Shown: in pieces, positions 17,898 to 25,986 of the stretch
Position numbering within the stretch: position 1 is the first letter of the stretch
How the letters are laid out: each line of letters begins with the position of its first letter
Source: Pleurocapsa sp. PCC 7327
Lineage (GTDB): Bacteria > Cyanobacteriota > Cyanobacteriia > Cyanobacteriales > Microcystaceae
Direction: 5' to 3'
DNA: 64,000 nt
NCBI RefSeq assembly: GCF_000317025.1
Contig: NC_019689.1
Coordinates: 2,829,501-2,893,500 of the forward strand
Program-made: the position numbers and the translations under genes
Notes under the pieces: model-generated
Told to the model about the DNA's origin: nothing
The model's database searches: none
Seen by the model: the letters and a program-made list of their open reading frames with translations, nothing else

Positions 17898-19823
17898 ATG
17901 AAATTTTCCTATGTTGCTCGCTATGCGGTAGCAGCCTCGCTCCTGCCGTTTGCCCTCTTTGGCTGTGCGCTTACTACTGCGGAGGAAGCTTTCCCATCCG
18001 CTACTACTAAAACCATTAGCGGACTCCAACTCTCAGAAGTCGAACCAGAGTTTCAAAACTCTTGGACGCAAGAACTAGAAGCCGAATTTCAACAACGCGC
18101 TGCTACCGTTATTCGTCATTTTGCCAACCCAAACGGCTACGGTAACGGCCATGGAGAAAATGAAAAGAGCGCCTATTCCAGAGCCATGTTTGATTTTTTG
18201 GCAGGCAATCGGAAAACTGCACTGGTTTTTTTGCAACAAGAAGATCCGCAAGCCGACAAACATGCGCATACAGAAGGAATCGACTATTACTATAGCTTTA
18301 CCCTTAAAGGACAAATTCGCAAGTATTTCCTGTTCGGACGATTTCTCGATCCAGCTTACAAGCAACGCATGTATTTGGGAGCCAAAAAATGGACTCAAGA
18401 AGATCCCCTCAACCGTATGCATCCCATCTACGGTTTTGGAGATAGTCGAGGCAAAGAATGGGATATGAGCAAGCGTGGCGGTTGGGTGGATAGTCGCAAC
18501 ACAGATAATCTCAGAGCTATGAGAGAAGTTGCAGTCTATCTAATGGCAGAAGAAACCGGAAATGAGAAAACCCGACAACTCTACAAGCAAAAAATTCAAG
18601 GCTACGTTAGAACACTTTATCACATTGGTATGGGGGAATGGGATTCAGAGGCTTATATGAGTCATACTTTTGTCCCCTATCTCAATCTCTATGACTTTGC
18701 CAAAGATCCACAAGTAAAACGATTGGCGAAAGCTGCATTAGATTGGATGTCGGCTGCAGCTGCCGTGAAGTACTATCGAGGCGGATGGGGAGGTCCGTCC
18801 AAGCGGGATTATGGCGGTGGCAATGGCGCTTTGATGTCTTCAGCAGCGAAAACGTTCTGGTTATACTTTGGCGATACGCCACTCCCCAATTCCCAGCCAG
18901 AGTTGGATATGTTGTATCTCATCACTAGCATCTATCGACCGCCGCAAGCCGTCGTTGCTCTGGCACGCAAGCAATTCGATAAACCCTTAGAAATTCTAGC
19001 CACTAAACCCTTTTATGAGAATTGGAAATTGGGAAATGACGAGTATCCTGCCTATTGGGAAACTCAATTTTTTGGCAATACTTATCAAATGGGAAGTGTA
19101 GCGGGAACTTTTGCGGACAAAGATGTCTCGCCGTTTAAATTGATGGCATATAACAGTAGACGCGGGGTCGATTATTTTATAGCGAATACAGGTGGTAATT
19201 GGGTGCATCCGGGAAAAAATTCCGGAGATCGAATCGGGCAATCTCGCAATCTTTTGATTTGGTTGCGTCCTGCTACCCAAACGCCTTTTTTCTTTCAATT
19301 ACCGAAAACGGCTAAAGCAGAAATTGAAGGCGGAATTTGGTTTTTTCAATTAGAAAAAACTTGGTTAGCCATTCGCCCCATTAATCTAGATACTTATTTT
19401 CCCGTTCCAATTAGCGATCGCAAGTATGGTTCAATTTATGTCCGAGAACAAACCTTCAAGGCAACAACTAAGGACGACACTTATGCAGGTTTTGCGCTCG
19501 AAGTTGGCGAGCCAGAATCCCATGGTAGTTATGAAGAATTTAAGCAAGCCGTCAAACAAAAAAGTCAACTCGATCTCAGTCAGTTAAACCAAGGAATAGT
19601 TAAATTACAAGATGTCAAAGGTAATCATTTACAACTATTCTATAATCAGTTATTTCTACTTCCTTTGCTAATTTTCAATGGTAAAGAACGCAATTGGTCA
19701 GAGAATTTTGCCCTTTATAACAGTCAAACAAGAGATCGAGCACCAATTTCCCTCGGCTGGAAGCAGGGAGAACTCTTAATAAAAGCTGGAGAATTACAGT
19801 TTAAAACTCGCGCGATTCAGTAA
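17898..19823 (+). CDS. Large lipoprotein, polysaccharide-lyase-like (unassigned)
   Basis: 641 residues with a lipoprotein signal: basic start, hydrophobic core and lipobox LFGC with Cys23. The mature protein has an alpha-rich N-terminal half (about 60-350; GIDYYYSFTLKGQIRKYFLF, GWVDSRNTDNLRAMREVAVY, HTFVPYLNLYDFAKD) and a beta-rich C-terminal half (about 390-640). This resembles the toroid-plus-beta-sandwich plan of alginate, heparin and chondroitin lyases. The RNTDN segment and GEWDSEAYMSHTF (His/Tyr) are candidate active-site regions. No family assignment can be made with certainty. It may act on extracellular or sheath polysaccharide. Monocistronic; a terminator lies downstream at 20014. 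Confidence 0.7.
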   Translation: MKFSYVARYAVAASLLPFALFGCALTTAEEAFPSATTKTISGLQLSEVEPEFQNSWTQELEAEFQQRAATVIRHFANPNGYGNGHGENEKSAYSRAMFDFLAGNRKTALVFLQQEDPQADKHAHTEGIDYYYSFTLKGQIRKYFLFGRFLDPAYKQRMYLGAKKWTQEDPLNRMHPIYGFGDSRGKEWDMSKRGGWVDSRNTDNLRAMREVAVYLMAEETGNEKTRQLYKQKIQGYVRTLYHIGMGEWDSEAYMSHTFVPYLNLYDFAKDPQVKRLAKAALDWMSAAAAVKYYRGGWGGPSKRDYGGGNGALMSSAAKTFWLYFGDTPLPNSQPELDMLYLITSIYRPPQAVVALARKQFDKPLEILATKPFYENWKLGNDEYPAYWETQFFGNTYQMGSVAGTFADKDVSPFKLMAYNSRRGVDYFIANTGGNWVHPGKNSGDRIGQSRNLLIWLRPATQTPFFFQLPKTAKAEIEGGIWFFQLEKTWLAIRPINLDTYFPVPISDRKYGSIYVREQTFKATTKDDTYAGFALEVGEPESHGSYEEFKQAVKQKSQLDLSQLNQGIVKLQDVKGNHLQLFYNQLFLLPLLIFNGKERNWSENFALYNSQTRDRAPISLGWKQGELLIKAGELQFKTRAIQ

Positions 19824-19884
19824 GTTAGTAGTTAATAGTTATACTATCGGCTAACAACTAACTACTATCCGTCAACCACTATGA
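19824..19884. repeat. Short TTAGTAGTTA-type inverted repeats
   Basis: Plus-strand GTTAGTAGTTAATAGTTATACT is followed by GCTAACAACTAACTACTATCC, which is largely its reverse complement. This gives an imperfect stem of a kind scattered in cyanobacterial gaps (compare 39303-39378). Confidence 0.6.
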
Positions 19885-19998
19885 TTAGGCAGATTTGGTT
19901 CTGTCTGGTAAAATCCACGTCAAGACGGGAATTAAAATGGCGCTGGCGATCGCGACGATCGCTATAATCCATAAAGTTTGAAAAAGTTCTACTGTCAT
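19885..19998 (-). CDS. 37-residue single-helix membrane protein
   Basis: Reads MTVELFQTLWII then AIVAIASAILIPVL and TWILPDRTKSA before a TAA stop. One clear transmembrane helix (about 8-29) has an acidic N-terminal side and a basic C-terminal tail. A Shine-Dalgarno-like GGAGGG lies 8 bases before the ATG. The size and layout resemble the small single-helix subunits of photosystems, cytochrome b6f or NDH-1, but it does not match psb, psa or pet peptides that I can recall. It lies antisense in the trailer of the lipoprotein gene. Confidence 0.6.
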   Translation of the reverse strand: MTVELFQTLWIIAIVAIASAILIPVLTWILPDRTKSA

Positions 19999-20013
19999 AT
20001 CTTTTTCCCTCCG

Positions 20014-20045
20014 CCAACCTTAAACTTCTCTAGGTTGGTTTTTTC
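20014..20045 (+). terminator. Intrinsic terminator (plus strand)
   Basis: CCAACCT (20014-20020) pairs with AGGTTGG (20032-20038), followed by six T. It is oriented to stop transcripts from the lipoprotein gene. The same hairpin lies in the 5' leader of the minus-strand 37-residue protein, just upstream of its ribosome binding site, so it could also affect that gene. Confidence 0.7.
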
Positions 20046-20514
20046 TACTCCAATCGTAGCAAAGAAGCAAAAATTTATGAGAGTTGAGTTACATTGATTG
20101 CAAAATTAGTTTAACTTTCTTATCAAAAAGCTCAGAAACTACTCATACCAATTGGAAAAATCTTAGCTACAAATAGATTTTTCAAACCTTATGGGATCGA
20201 TCTTTCTCAATCCAAAATCGGATTGGAGAGGAATCTCGCAAATCATAATAGTTTTCGCTAAAATTTTCTTAGGCATTTTTGTTTCGCGATCGCAATTTCT
20301 TATTAGTCATTGGGCATTGGTTATTGGGGAAAAGGGGAAAGGGAAAAGAACTTTTGACAAAGGACAAGTGACAAAGGATAAAGAAGAACGAGATTTCCGC
20401 CCCAATAAGACTGGCACGATTCGATAGAATATAGTCTACAAGGAGTAATCGAGTTAAACGCTCGAACGAAAACGACCCAAGAGCGAATCAAAAAGACAGG
20501 AGAGAAAAATAGGC
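20046..20514. other. Long leader region of dnaK3 with repeat text
   Basis: About 470 bases. The part at 20300-20385 is degenerate repeat text (ATTGGGCATTGGTTATTGGGG, AAAGGGGAAAGGGAAAAG, GACAAAGGACAAGTGACAAAGG) like that at 11029-11220. A 78-codon open frame at 20191 consists partly of this repeat text and is not credible. The dnaK3 promoter and leader probably lie at 20420-20514, including a GGAGAGAAAAAT stretch before the ATG. No CIRCE element was seen. Confidence 0.5.
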
Positions 20515-22695
20515 ATGGGAAGAGTAGTCGGCATTGACCTGGGGACAACTAACTCCGTGGTAGCCGTCATGGAGGGTGGAAAGCCTCTCGTAATACCAAA
20601 TTCGGAAGGAATGCGAACGACCCCTTCCGTAGTTGGCTTCACAAAAGATGGCGAATTAGTTGTGGGACAAATGGCGCGACGGCAAGCCGTTTTAAATCCC
20701 CAAAATACCTTTTTTGCGATCAAGCGCTTCATGGGTCGTCAATACGCAGAATTACAACCCGAATCCAAGCAAGTTCCCTATACCATCCGTCGGGATGAAA
20801 TTGGGAATATTAAAATTCGCTGTCCGCGCTTGAAAAAAGAATTTGCTCCTGAAGAGATTTCAGCGATGATTCTGCGCAAACTGGCTGAAGAAGCCAGTCG
20901 CTACTTGGGCGAAGAAGTGACAGGGGCAGTAATTACCGTTCCCGCCTATTTTAACGACTCTCAACGACAAGCCACCAGAGACGCGGGACGCATCGCGGGA
21001 TTAGAAGTCTTACGCATTATCAACGAACCAACCGCAGCATCGTTGGCGTATGGGTTAGACCAGCAGCAAAACAAGAAAATTCTAGTTTTTGACCTCGGCG
21101 GCGGAACATTTGATGTCTCGATTTTAGAGGTTGGAGATGGCGTGATCGAGGTGAGAGCGACCAGCGGCGATACCCAGCTAGGCGGCAATGATTTTGATAA
21201 ACGAATTGTAGACTGGCTGGCAGAACAATTCCTCGAACAACATGGGGTGGATCTGCGCCGCAGCGATCGCCAAGCTCTACAACGCCTGATAGAAGCAGCA
21301 GAAAAGGCAAAAATCGAACTCTCTGGCGTTAGCATCACCGACATTAATTTACCCTTTATTACTGTCACTGAAGACGGACCTCAACACATCGAAACCCGAT
21401 TGACTCGCGCCAAATTTGAAGAACTCTGCGGAGATTTAGTAAGTCGCTTGCGCCGTCCCCTCAAACGCGCCATTGCTGACGCGGGTTTAAGCCCAGTGCA
21501 GATCGACGAAGTTGTCTTGGTGGGCGGGGCAAGCCGCATGCCCATGGTACAAGCGCTAGTACGCAGCTTCATTGACAAAGAACCCAATCAAAACGTCAAT
21601 CCCGACGAAGTTGTCGCCGTCGGTGCGGCGATTCAAGCAGGAATTCTACAAGGGGAAGTCAAAGATATTCTGTTGTTAGACGTAACTCCCCTCTCTTTGG
21701 GATTGGAAACCATCGGCGGCGTGATGAAAAAACTAATTCCGCGCAATACTACTATTCCCGTTCGTCGTTCCGACGTTTTCTCAACCTCTGAAAACAACCA
21801 AACCCAGGTAGAAATCCACATCCTTCAAGGAGAACGCGAAATGGCGACAGGAAATAAGTCGCTAGGACGATTCAAGCTAACTGGAATTCCACCTGCCCCC
21901 AGAGGAGTTCCCCAAATCCAAGTCTCCTTTGATATCGATGCCAACGGTATTCTGCAAGTTACTGCCCGCGATAAAACCACCGGACGCGAACAAAGCGTTA
22001 CCATCCAAGGCGCTTCTACGCTAACCGAAGCAGAAGTCAATCGCATGATTCGAGAGGCTGCCCAGTTTGCCCAGCAGGACAGAGAGAAAAAAGAACGGGT
22101 AGACAAACGCAATAGCGCTAAATCTTTAGTCGATCGCGCTCAACGCCGCCTCAAAGAAGCTACCTTAGATTTTGGCACTCAATTCACCAATTCCTATCGC
22201 CGTCAAATCGAAGCTCTGAGTACGGAAATTCTCGATAGCTTAGAAAAAGACGACGATCGCAGGCTCGATAGAGCGCAAGCAGACCTTCAAGACGTTCTCT
22301 ACGAACTGCAACGAGAAGTGCGACTGCAATACGAAAGCGAAGAAGATGAAGGTTTCTTCGGTTCCATTCGCAATATCTTTACTGGCGACAAAGAAGAAGA
22401 CCTTCCCTATCCAACGAGACGTTCTTCTAGCTATCGCGACGATTACCGCGATTCTCACCAAGGCAATTATCGAAATAATTATCGAGATGACTACCAAGAT
22501 GACTACCGAGATAACTATCGCTCTCACAATCCCAATTACGATGATTATGACAACAAGTACTACGATCGAGGAAGCTCCTCTCGCTCTCGCTCTCGCAACT
22601 CTTCTTCCGAGTCCGGTCGCTCTTACAATCGGGGTCGTTCTCGCAATCTTCCTTACGAAAATGATTGGGATGAAGATGATGACGATTGGTTTTAA
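20515..22695 (+). CDS. dnaK3: Hsp70 chaperone DnaK3
   Basis: 726 residues. N-terminal ATPase (1-385: [67 protein letters not shown]) and substrate domain (about 386-540: [17 protein letters not shown]). The C-terminal lid is followed by a long tail (about 625-726) dominated by Tyr, Arg, Asp, Asn and Ser ([30 protein letters not shown]) ending DEDDDDWF. The [13 protein letters not shown] start and an adjacent dnaJ match cyanobacterial DnaK3, which is thylakoid-associated, rather than the stress-induced DnaK2 ending in an EEVD-like tail. HIP1 sites occur within. The dnaJ gene follows after 233 bases. Confidence 0.93.
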   Translation: MGRVVGIDLGTTNSVVAVMEGGKPLVIPNSEGMRTTPSVVGFTKDGELVVGQMARRQAVLNPQNTFFAIKRFMGRQYAELQPESKQVPYTIRRDEIGNIKIRCPRLKKEFAPEEISAMILRKLAEEASRYLGEEVTGAVITVPAYFNDSQRQATRDAGRIAGLEVLRIINEPTAASLAYGLDQQQNKKILVFDLGGGTFDVSILEVGDGVIEVRATSGDTQLGGNDFDKRIVDWLAEQFLEQHGVDLRRSDRQALQRLIEAAEKAKIELSGVSITDINLPFITVTEDGPQHIETRLTRAKFEELCGDLVSRLRRPLKRAIADAGLSPVQIDEVVLVGGASRMPMVQALVRSFIDKEPNQNVNPDEVVAVGAAIQAGILQGEVKDILLLDVTPLSLGLETIGGVMKKLIPRNTTIPVRRSDVFSTSENNQTQVEIHILQGEREMATGNKSLGRFKLTGIPPAPRGVPQIQVSFDIDANGILQVTARDKTTGREQSVTIQGASTLTEAEVNRMIREAAQFAQQDREKKERVDKRNSAKSLVDRAQRRLKEATLDFGTQFTNSYRRQIEALSTEILDSLEKDDDRRLDRAQADLQDVLYELQREVRLQYESEEDEGFFGSIRNIFTGDKEEDLPYPTRRSSSYRDDYRDSHQGNYRNNYRDDYQDDYRDNYRSHNPNYDDYDNKYYDRGSSSRSRSRNSSSESGRSYNRGRSRNLPYENDWDEDDDDWF

Positions 22696-22750
22696 GTCAG
22701 CGACCGCCGTCATAGAGCTGTGAGACGGCTGCGATCGAAGCGGCGAGAGC

Positions 22751-22928
22751 CAGTTACCAGTGACCAGTTACCAGGAAACAGTAACAGATAAACCAACAGT
22801 GGGTAACCAAATAACTAATAATTGAGATTAATAACTGGTAACTGATAATTAATCAATAGATGAGATGCGATACGTCGCGTCTCTCCCAATAACTGATAAC
22901 TGATAACTGAATTAGTGATAACTGTCAT
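22751..22928. repeat. Heptamer repeats between dnaK3 and dnaJ (CAGTTAT/CAGTGAC type)
   Basis: The gap holds CCAGTTACCAGTGACCAGTTACCAG near its start and AATAACTGATAACTGATAACTGA near its end, tandem copies of a 7-base unit with variation and in both orientations, so the transcript could fold back. Related copies occur before the IscA gene (33754-33793) and between fusA and tuf (37502-37570). This fits the short tandemly repeated repetitive sequences known from cyanobacteria. Confidence 0.8.
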
Positions 22929-23816
22929 ATGCAACAACAATTGCGTAATTATTATGAAATTTTAGGGCTTTCTAGAGATGCTTCCGGAGAGGAAATTAAA
23001 AAAACATTTCGCAGATTGGCTCGACAGTATCATCCCGACGTTAATCCGGGAGATAAAATCGCAGAGGAAAAATTTAAGGATATTAATGAAGCATATGACA
23101 TCCTCTCCGATGAAAATAAACGGGCAGATTACGATAAACTTCTTTTTGGAAAACCGAAGCGCAGGTTTGAGCGACCTAGAGTAGGGTTCAATCGTAATAG
23201 CAACGGAAGCAGCAGCAATTCTCGTCAGGCATTCGAGACCTGGAAAATCAGAGATTTCAGCCCAGGAACGACTAAAACGGCTAAAGTGGTCAGTCCCCCG
23301 CTTCGTCGGGATGTTGAGGCAAGATTGACTCTGCCCCTCGAAAAAGCTTATCGCGGCGGCAGAGAGCGCATTCGACTTGAAGACGGGCGATCGCTAGAAG
23401 TCGATATGCCCCCCGGCATAATGAATGGGCAAAAAATTCGACTCAAGGGTCAGGGAATTAACGGCGGCGATCTCTATCTTAAAATTACGGTCGCTCGCCA
23501 TCCTTTCTTTGAGGTACAAGGGTCGGATATTTATTGTCAGATCCCGGTGACACCTAGCGAAGCAATTGTCGGAGGGGCTGTAGAAGTTCCAACCATCGAC
23601 GGTCTCGTCAAAATGATCGTTCCCAAGGGAGTTAGAGCGGGTCAGCGCCTGCGCCTTGCCAATAAAGGCTATCCTGACGGTCAAGGCAGCAGGGGCGATC
23701 AGTTAGTAGAAATTCAGATCGTTATTCCTCCCGAACCAAGCGAGCAAGAGTTGGAACTATACAAACAATTGAGGCAGGTGGAAAAGTTTAATCCTCGTCG
23801 CAATTCGATCGCTTGA
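22929..23816 (+). CDS. dnaJ: DnaJ/CbpA-type co-chaperone
   Basis: 295 residues. J domain at about 7-70 with HPD at 35-37 ([11 protein letters not shown]), which stimulates the ATPase of a DnaK. A Gly/Phe-poor, Arg/Asn/Ser-rich linker (about 75-110) follows, then C-terminal substrate-binding barrels ([50 protein letters not shown]). No Cys4 zinc finger, so it is type II. It ends [13 protein letters not shown]. The position after dnaK3 mirrors the dnaK3-dnaJ pair of other cyanobacteria and suggests it is the dedicated partner. The long repeat-bearing gap makes strict cotranscription uncertain. Confidence 0.93.
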   Translation: MQQQLRNYYEILGLSRDASGEEIKKTFRRLARQYHPDVNPGDKIAEEKFKDINEAYDILSDENKRADYDKLLFGKPKRRFERPRVGFNRNSNGSSSNSRQAFETWKIRDFSPGTTKTAKVVSPPLRRDVEARLTLPLEKAYRGGRERIRLEDGRSLEVDMPPGIMNGQKIRLKGQGINGGDLYLKITVARHPFFEVQGSDIYCQIPVTPSEAIVGGAVEVPTIDGLVKMIVPKGVRAGQRLRLANKGYPDGQGSRGDQLVEIQIVIPPEPSEQELELYKQLRQVEKFNPRRNSIA

Positions 23817-23869
23817 GCTAATAACTATCGGTCTTTGTCTTAAACAGATTCGAACTAGATAAGGCTTTC

Positions 23870-23919
23870 AGTCCATTTTAATGGACTTATGTTCTTAGCC
23901 AAGAAATTGATTTCTTGGC
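23870..23919. repeat. Twin perfect palindromes, IS200/IS605-end-like
   Basis: Two hairpins lie 10 bases apart: AGTCCATT/AATGGACT (23870-23877 and 23880-23887, 2-base loop) and GCCAAGAAAT/ATTTCTTGGC (23898-23907 and 23910-23919, 2-base loop). The arrangement resembles the imperfect-palindrome ends of IS200/IS605 elements or derived miniature elements in cyanobacteria. No transposase or tnpB remnant is present. Alternatively the second hairpin, without a T tract, could be a transcript-stabilising stem after dnaJ. Confidence 0.65.
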
Positions 23920-24024
23920 GAGATTTTAATGTTGACTGGATATGGTGCAAGGTATAAGTCTTCGATAGATGGAGCGAATCCTGATGCATAAGCTCTTGTC
24001 ACATAAAATAATTTTGTCAAGTTA

Positions 24025-24054
24025 TTGAAATAATTGTTTATATAAAGCTATAAT
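24025..24054 (+). promoter_or_regulatory. Candidate promoter of the hli gene
   Basis: TTGAAA at 24025-24030 and TATAAT at 24049-24054 are separated by 18 bases, 36 bases ahead of the start codon. This is the best sigma-70-like match in the gap. Leader AAACAAAGGAATAAC precedes the ATG and includes an AAAGGA ribosome binding site. Confidence 0.5.
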
Positions 24055-24090
24055 TCTTTACATAGAGAAAAACAAAGGAATAACAAAAAT

Positions 24091-24303
24091 ATGACATCTC
24101 GCGGATATACCACAGAAGAAGGAAATCGATTAAATAACTTTGCCATCGAACCTACAATGTACGTAGATGAAACCCCCAAAACTGGCTTTACTCAGCATGC
24201 AGAGCAACTCAACGGTCGCTTGGCAATGATTGGGTTCATCTCCCTGTTAGCTCTCGAAGTCCTTACGGGACAGGGATTAATTGGTTGGTTGACTAGCCTG
24301 TAA
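24091..24303 (+). CDS. hli: High-light-inducible protein (HLIP/SCP)
   Basis: 70 residues. A single chlorophyll a/b-binding-type helix near the C-terminus has the ExxNxR motif as EQLNGR (38-43), then [20 protein letters not shown]. These small proteins bind chlorophyll and carotenoid, associate with photosystem II assembly intermediates and chlorophyll synthase, and quench energy under stress. The N-terminal part [20 protein letters not shown] is the conserved soluble extension of the longer HliC/D-like or ScpB-like members. Flanked by its own promoter and terminator, so monocistronic. Confidence 0.93.
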   Translation: MTSRGYTTEEGNRLNNFAIEPTMYVDETPKTGFTQHAEQLNGRLAMIGFISLLALEVLTGQGLIGWLTSL

Positions 24304-24337
24304 ACATCGCATCAAACTTTTAGTTCGTTTCAATCGA

Positions 24338-24366
24338 GTCCTAGTTCGAGCGACTGGGACTTTTTG
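24338..24366 (+). terminator. Intrinsic terminator after hli
   Basis: GTCCTAGT (24338-24345) pairs with ACTGGGAC (24353-24360), one G-U pair, 7-base loop, followed by TTTTTG. Located 35 bases after the hli stop. Confidence 0.85.
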
Positions 24367-24532
24367 TTCGTTGGTGCGATTGACAAAACGGCAGTCAGGC
24401 GAGTAAATCTTCTTCTGCCTGAAATTCCGAGTACGTTAGAATCAAATTTAGAAGACTATTAATTCCTGCACGTTATTAAATTGTATTTTTTCCCCATTGA
24501 CACGTACTAACTAACCACAAACGCCAAACGAG

Positions 24533-25219
24533 ATGACTTCACAAATTAAAGCAGTTCAAACTGCATACTATAGCGATGTATCCTATCGAACTCCCCCGCC
24601 AGATTTAGAATCTCTGTTGCTCAAAGAGCGCATCGTCTATTTGGGAATGCCGCTGTTTTCTTCAGACGATGTCAAACAGCAAGTTGGCATTGATGTCACT
24701 CAGTTAATTATTGCTCAACTACTTTTCCTACAATTCGACGATGCAGAAAAGCCGATCTACTTCTACATTAACTCTACCGGAACCTCGTGGTACACCGGAG
24801 ACGCGATCGGCTATGAAACGGAAGCTTTTGCAATCTGCGACACGATCGCTTACATCAAACCTCCCGTTCATACTATTTGTATCGGTCAGGCAATGGGAAC
24901 GGCAGCCATGATCCTCTCGGCAGGAACCAAAGGTTGTCGCGCTAGCCTTCCCCACGCTACTATCGTTCTCAACCAAAGCCGAACAGGAGCGCAAGGTCAA
25001 GCGACAGACATTCAAATCCGAGCCAAAGAGGTAATCTCCAATAAGAGAACCATGCTGGAGATTCTCTCCAAGAATACGGGTCAACCAATCGAGAAAATCG
25101 CCAAGGATATGGATCGTACTTTCTACATGACCCCTCAACAAGCCAAAGAATATGGACTGATCGATCGCGTCTTAGAAAGTCGCAAAGAACTGCCCAAACC
25201 TTTAACGAGTGTCAGTTAA
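24533..25219 (+). CDS. clpR: ClpR, inactive ClpP-like subunit
   Basis: 228 residues with a ClpP fold but a lost catalytic triad. The nucleophile position in the block GQAMGTAAM (118-126) is Gly122 in place of Ser, and the His position is Asn in IVLNQS. The usual GGS(V)TAG oligomer block is replaced by STGTSWYTGDAIGYE. The C-terminal DMDRTFYM segment is retained. ClpR pairs with ClpP3 in the essential mixed ClpP3/R protease core of cyanobacteria and plastids, acting with ClpC. It is followed after 40 bases by clpP3, the usual operon order. Confidence 0.95.
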   Translation: MTSQIKAVQTAYYSDVSYRTPPPDLESLLLKERIVYLGMPLFSSDDVKQQVGIDVTQLIIAQLLFLQFDDAEKPIYFYINSTGTSWYTGDAIGYETEAFAICDTIAYIKPPVHTICIGQAMGTAAMILSAGTKGCRASLPHATIVLNQSRTGAQGQATDIQIRAKEVISNKRTMLEILSKNTGQPIEKIAKDMDRTFYMTPQQAKEYGLIDRVLESRKELPKPLTSVS

Positions 25220-25259
25220 TTGTTGTTAACCTTTAAATACAAAATACGAGTAAATTGCT

Positions 25260-25859
25260 ATGCCCATTGGTGTTCCTAGTGTGCCTTATCGCCTTCCTGG
25301 CAGTCAGTTCGAGCGTTGGATCGATATTTACACTCGCCTGAGTCAGGAACGCATTATTTTCCTCGGTCAAGAGGTGACAGACGGACTCGCTAATCGCATC
25401 GTGGCTTTTCTGTTGTATTTGGACTCCGACGATTCGAGCAAGCCGATCTACATGTACATTAACTCTCCAGGCGGTTCCGTCACAGCTGGCATGGCGATTT
25501 ATGATACCATGCAATACATTAAAGCAGATGTTATTACTATCTGCGTTGGTTTAGCTGCTTCGATGGGAGCTTTCTTGCTAGCAGCAGGCACGCCCGGAAA
25601 ACGTCTAGCTCTTCCTCACTCCCGGATCATGATTCACCAACCTCTAGGAGGAACCGGACGCAGACAAGCAACAGATATCGAGATCGAGGCAAAAGAAATT
25701 ATCCGAATTCGTCGTCAGTTAAATGAAATCCTGGCGCAACGGACGGGTCAACCAATCGAAAGAATTGAGAAAGATACCGATCGCGATTATTTCATGTCTG
25801 CTGAAGAAGCCAAAGAGTACGGTCTCATCGATAGGGTAATCGAAGAAACCAAAAAGTGA
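25260..25859 (+). CDS. clpP3: ATP-dependent Clp protease catalytic subunit ClpP3
   Basis: 199 residues with an intact catalytic triad: Ser101 in GLAASMGAF, His126 in IMIHQP and Asp172 in [25 protein letters not shown] (68-85) is the heptamer-contact block. It forms the proteolytic chamber with ClpR upstream. The [15 protein letters not shown]-terminus is the usual cyanobacterial form. A tight pair with clpR and a terminator after the stop indicate a two-gene operon. Confidence 0.97.
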   Translation: MPIGVPSVPYRLPGSQFERWIDIYTRLSQERIIFLGQEVTDGLANRIVAFLLYLDSDDSSKPIYMYINSPGGSVTAGMAIYDTMQYIKADVITICVGLAASMGAFLLAAGTPGKRLALPHSRIMIHQPLGGTGRRQATDIEIEAKEIIRIRRQLNEILAQRTGQPIERIEKDTDRDYFMSAEEAKEYGLIDRVIEETKK

Positions 25860-25890
25860 TCGTCTTGCACGCGAGCTAGCGAGCGAGTGG

Positions 25891-25919
25891 ATCCCACGCC
25901 TCAATCCGTGGGATTTTTT
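25891..25919 (+). terminator. Intrinsic terminator of clpR-clpP3
   Basis: ATCCCACG (25891-25898) pairs perfectly with CGTGGGAT (25907-25914); the loop is 8 bases and a T run follows. It lies 31 bases after the clpP3 stop and ahead of the convergent kinase gene. Confidence 0.9.
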
Positions 25920-25986
25920 CTGAGAATTAGTAACTTTTGCCACGATTTTCTCCTGCGGATCGAGTCTCGCTCATCCGTACCGCTCT

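Noticed and set aside
20191-20427. 78-codon plus-strand frame before dnaK3
   Set aside because: Runs through degenerate repeat text (GGGAAAAG, GACAAAGGACAAG) that recurs elsewhere and shows no protein-like composition.
22751-22928. Possible CRISPR-like array
   Set aside because: Repeats are only 7 bases and tandem without unique spacers; no cas genes in the window.
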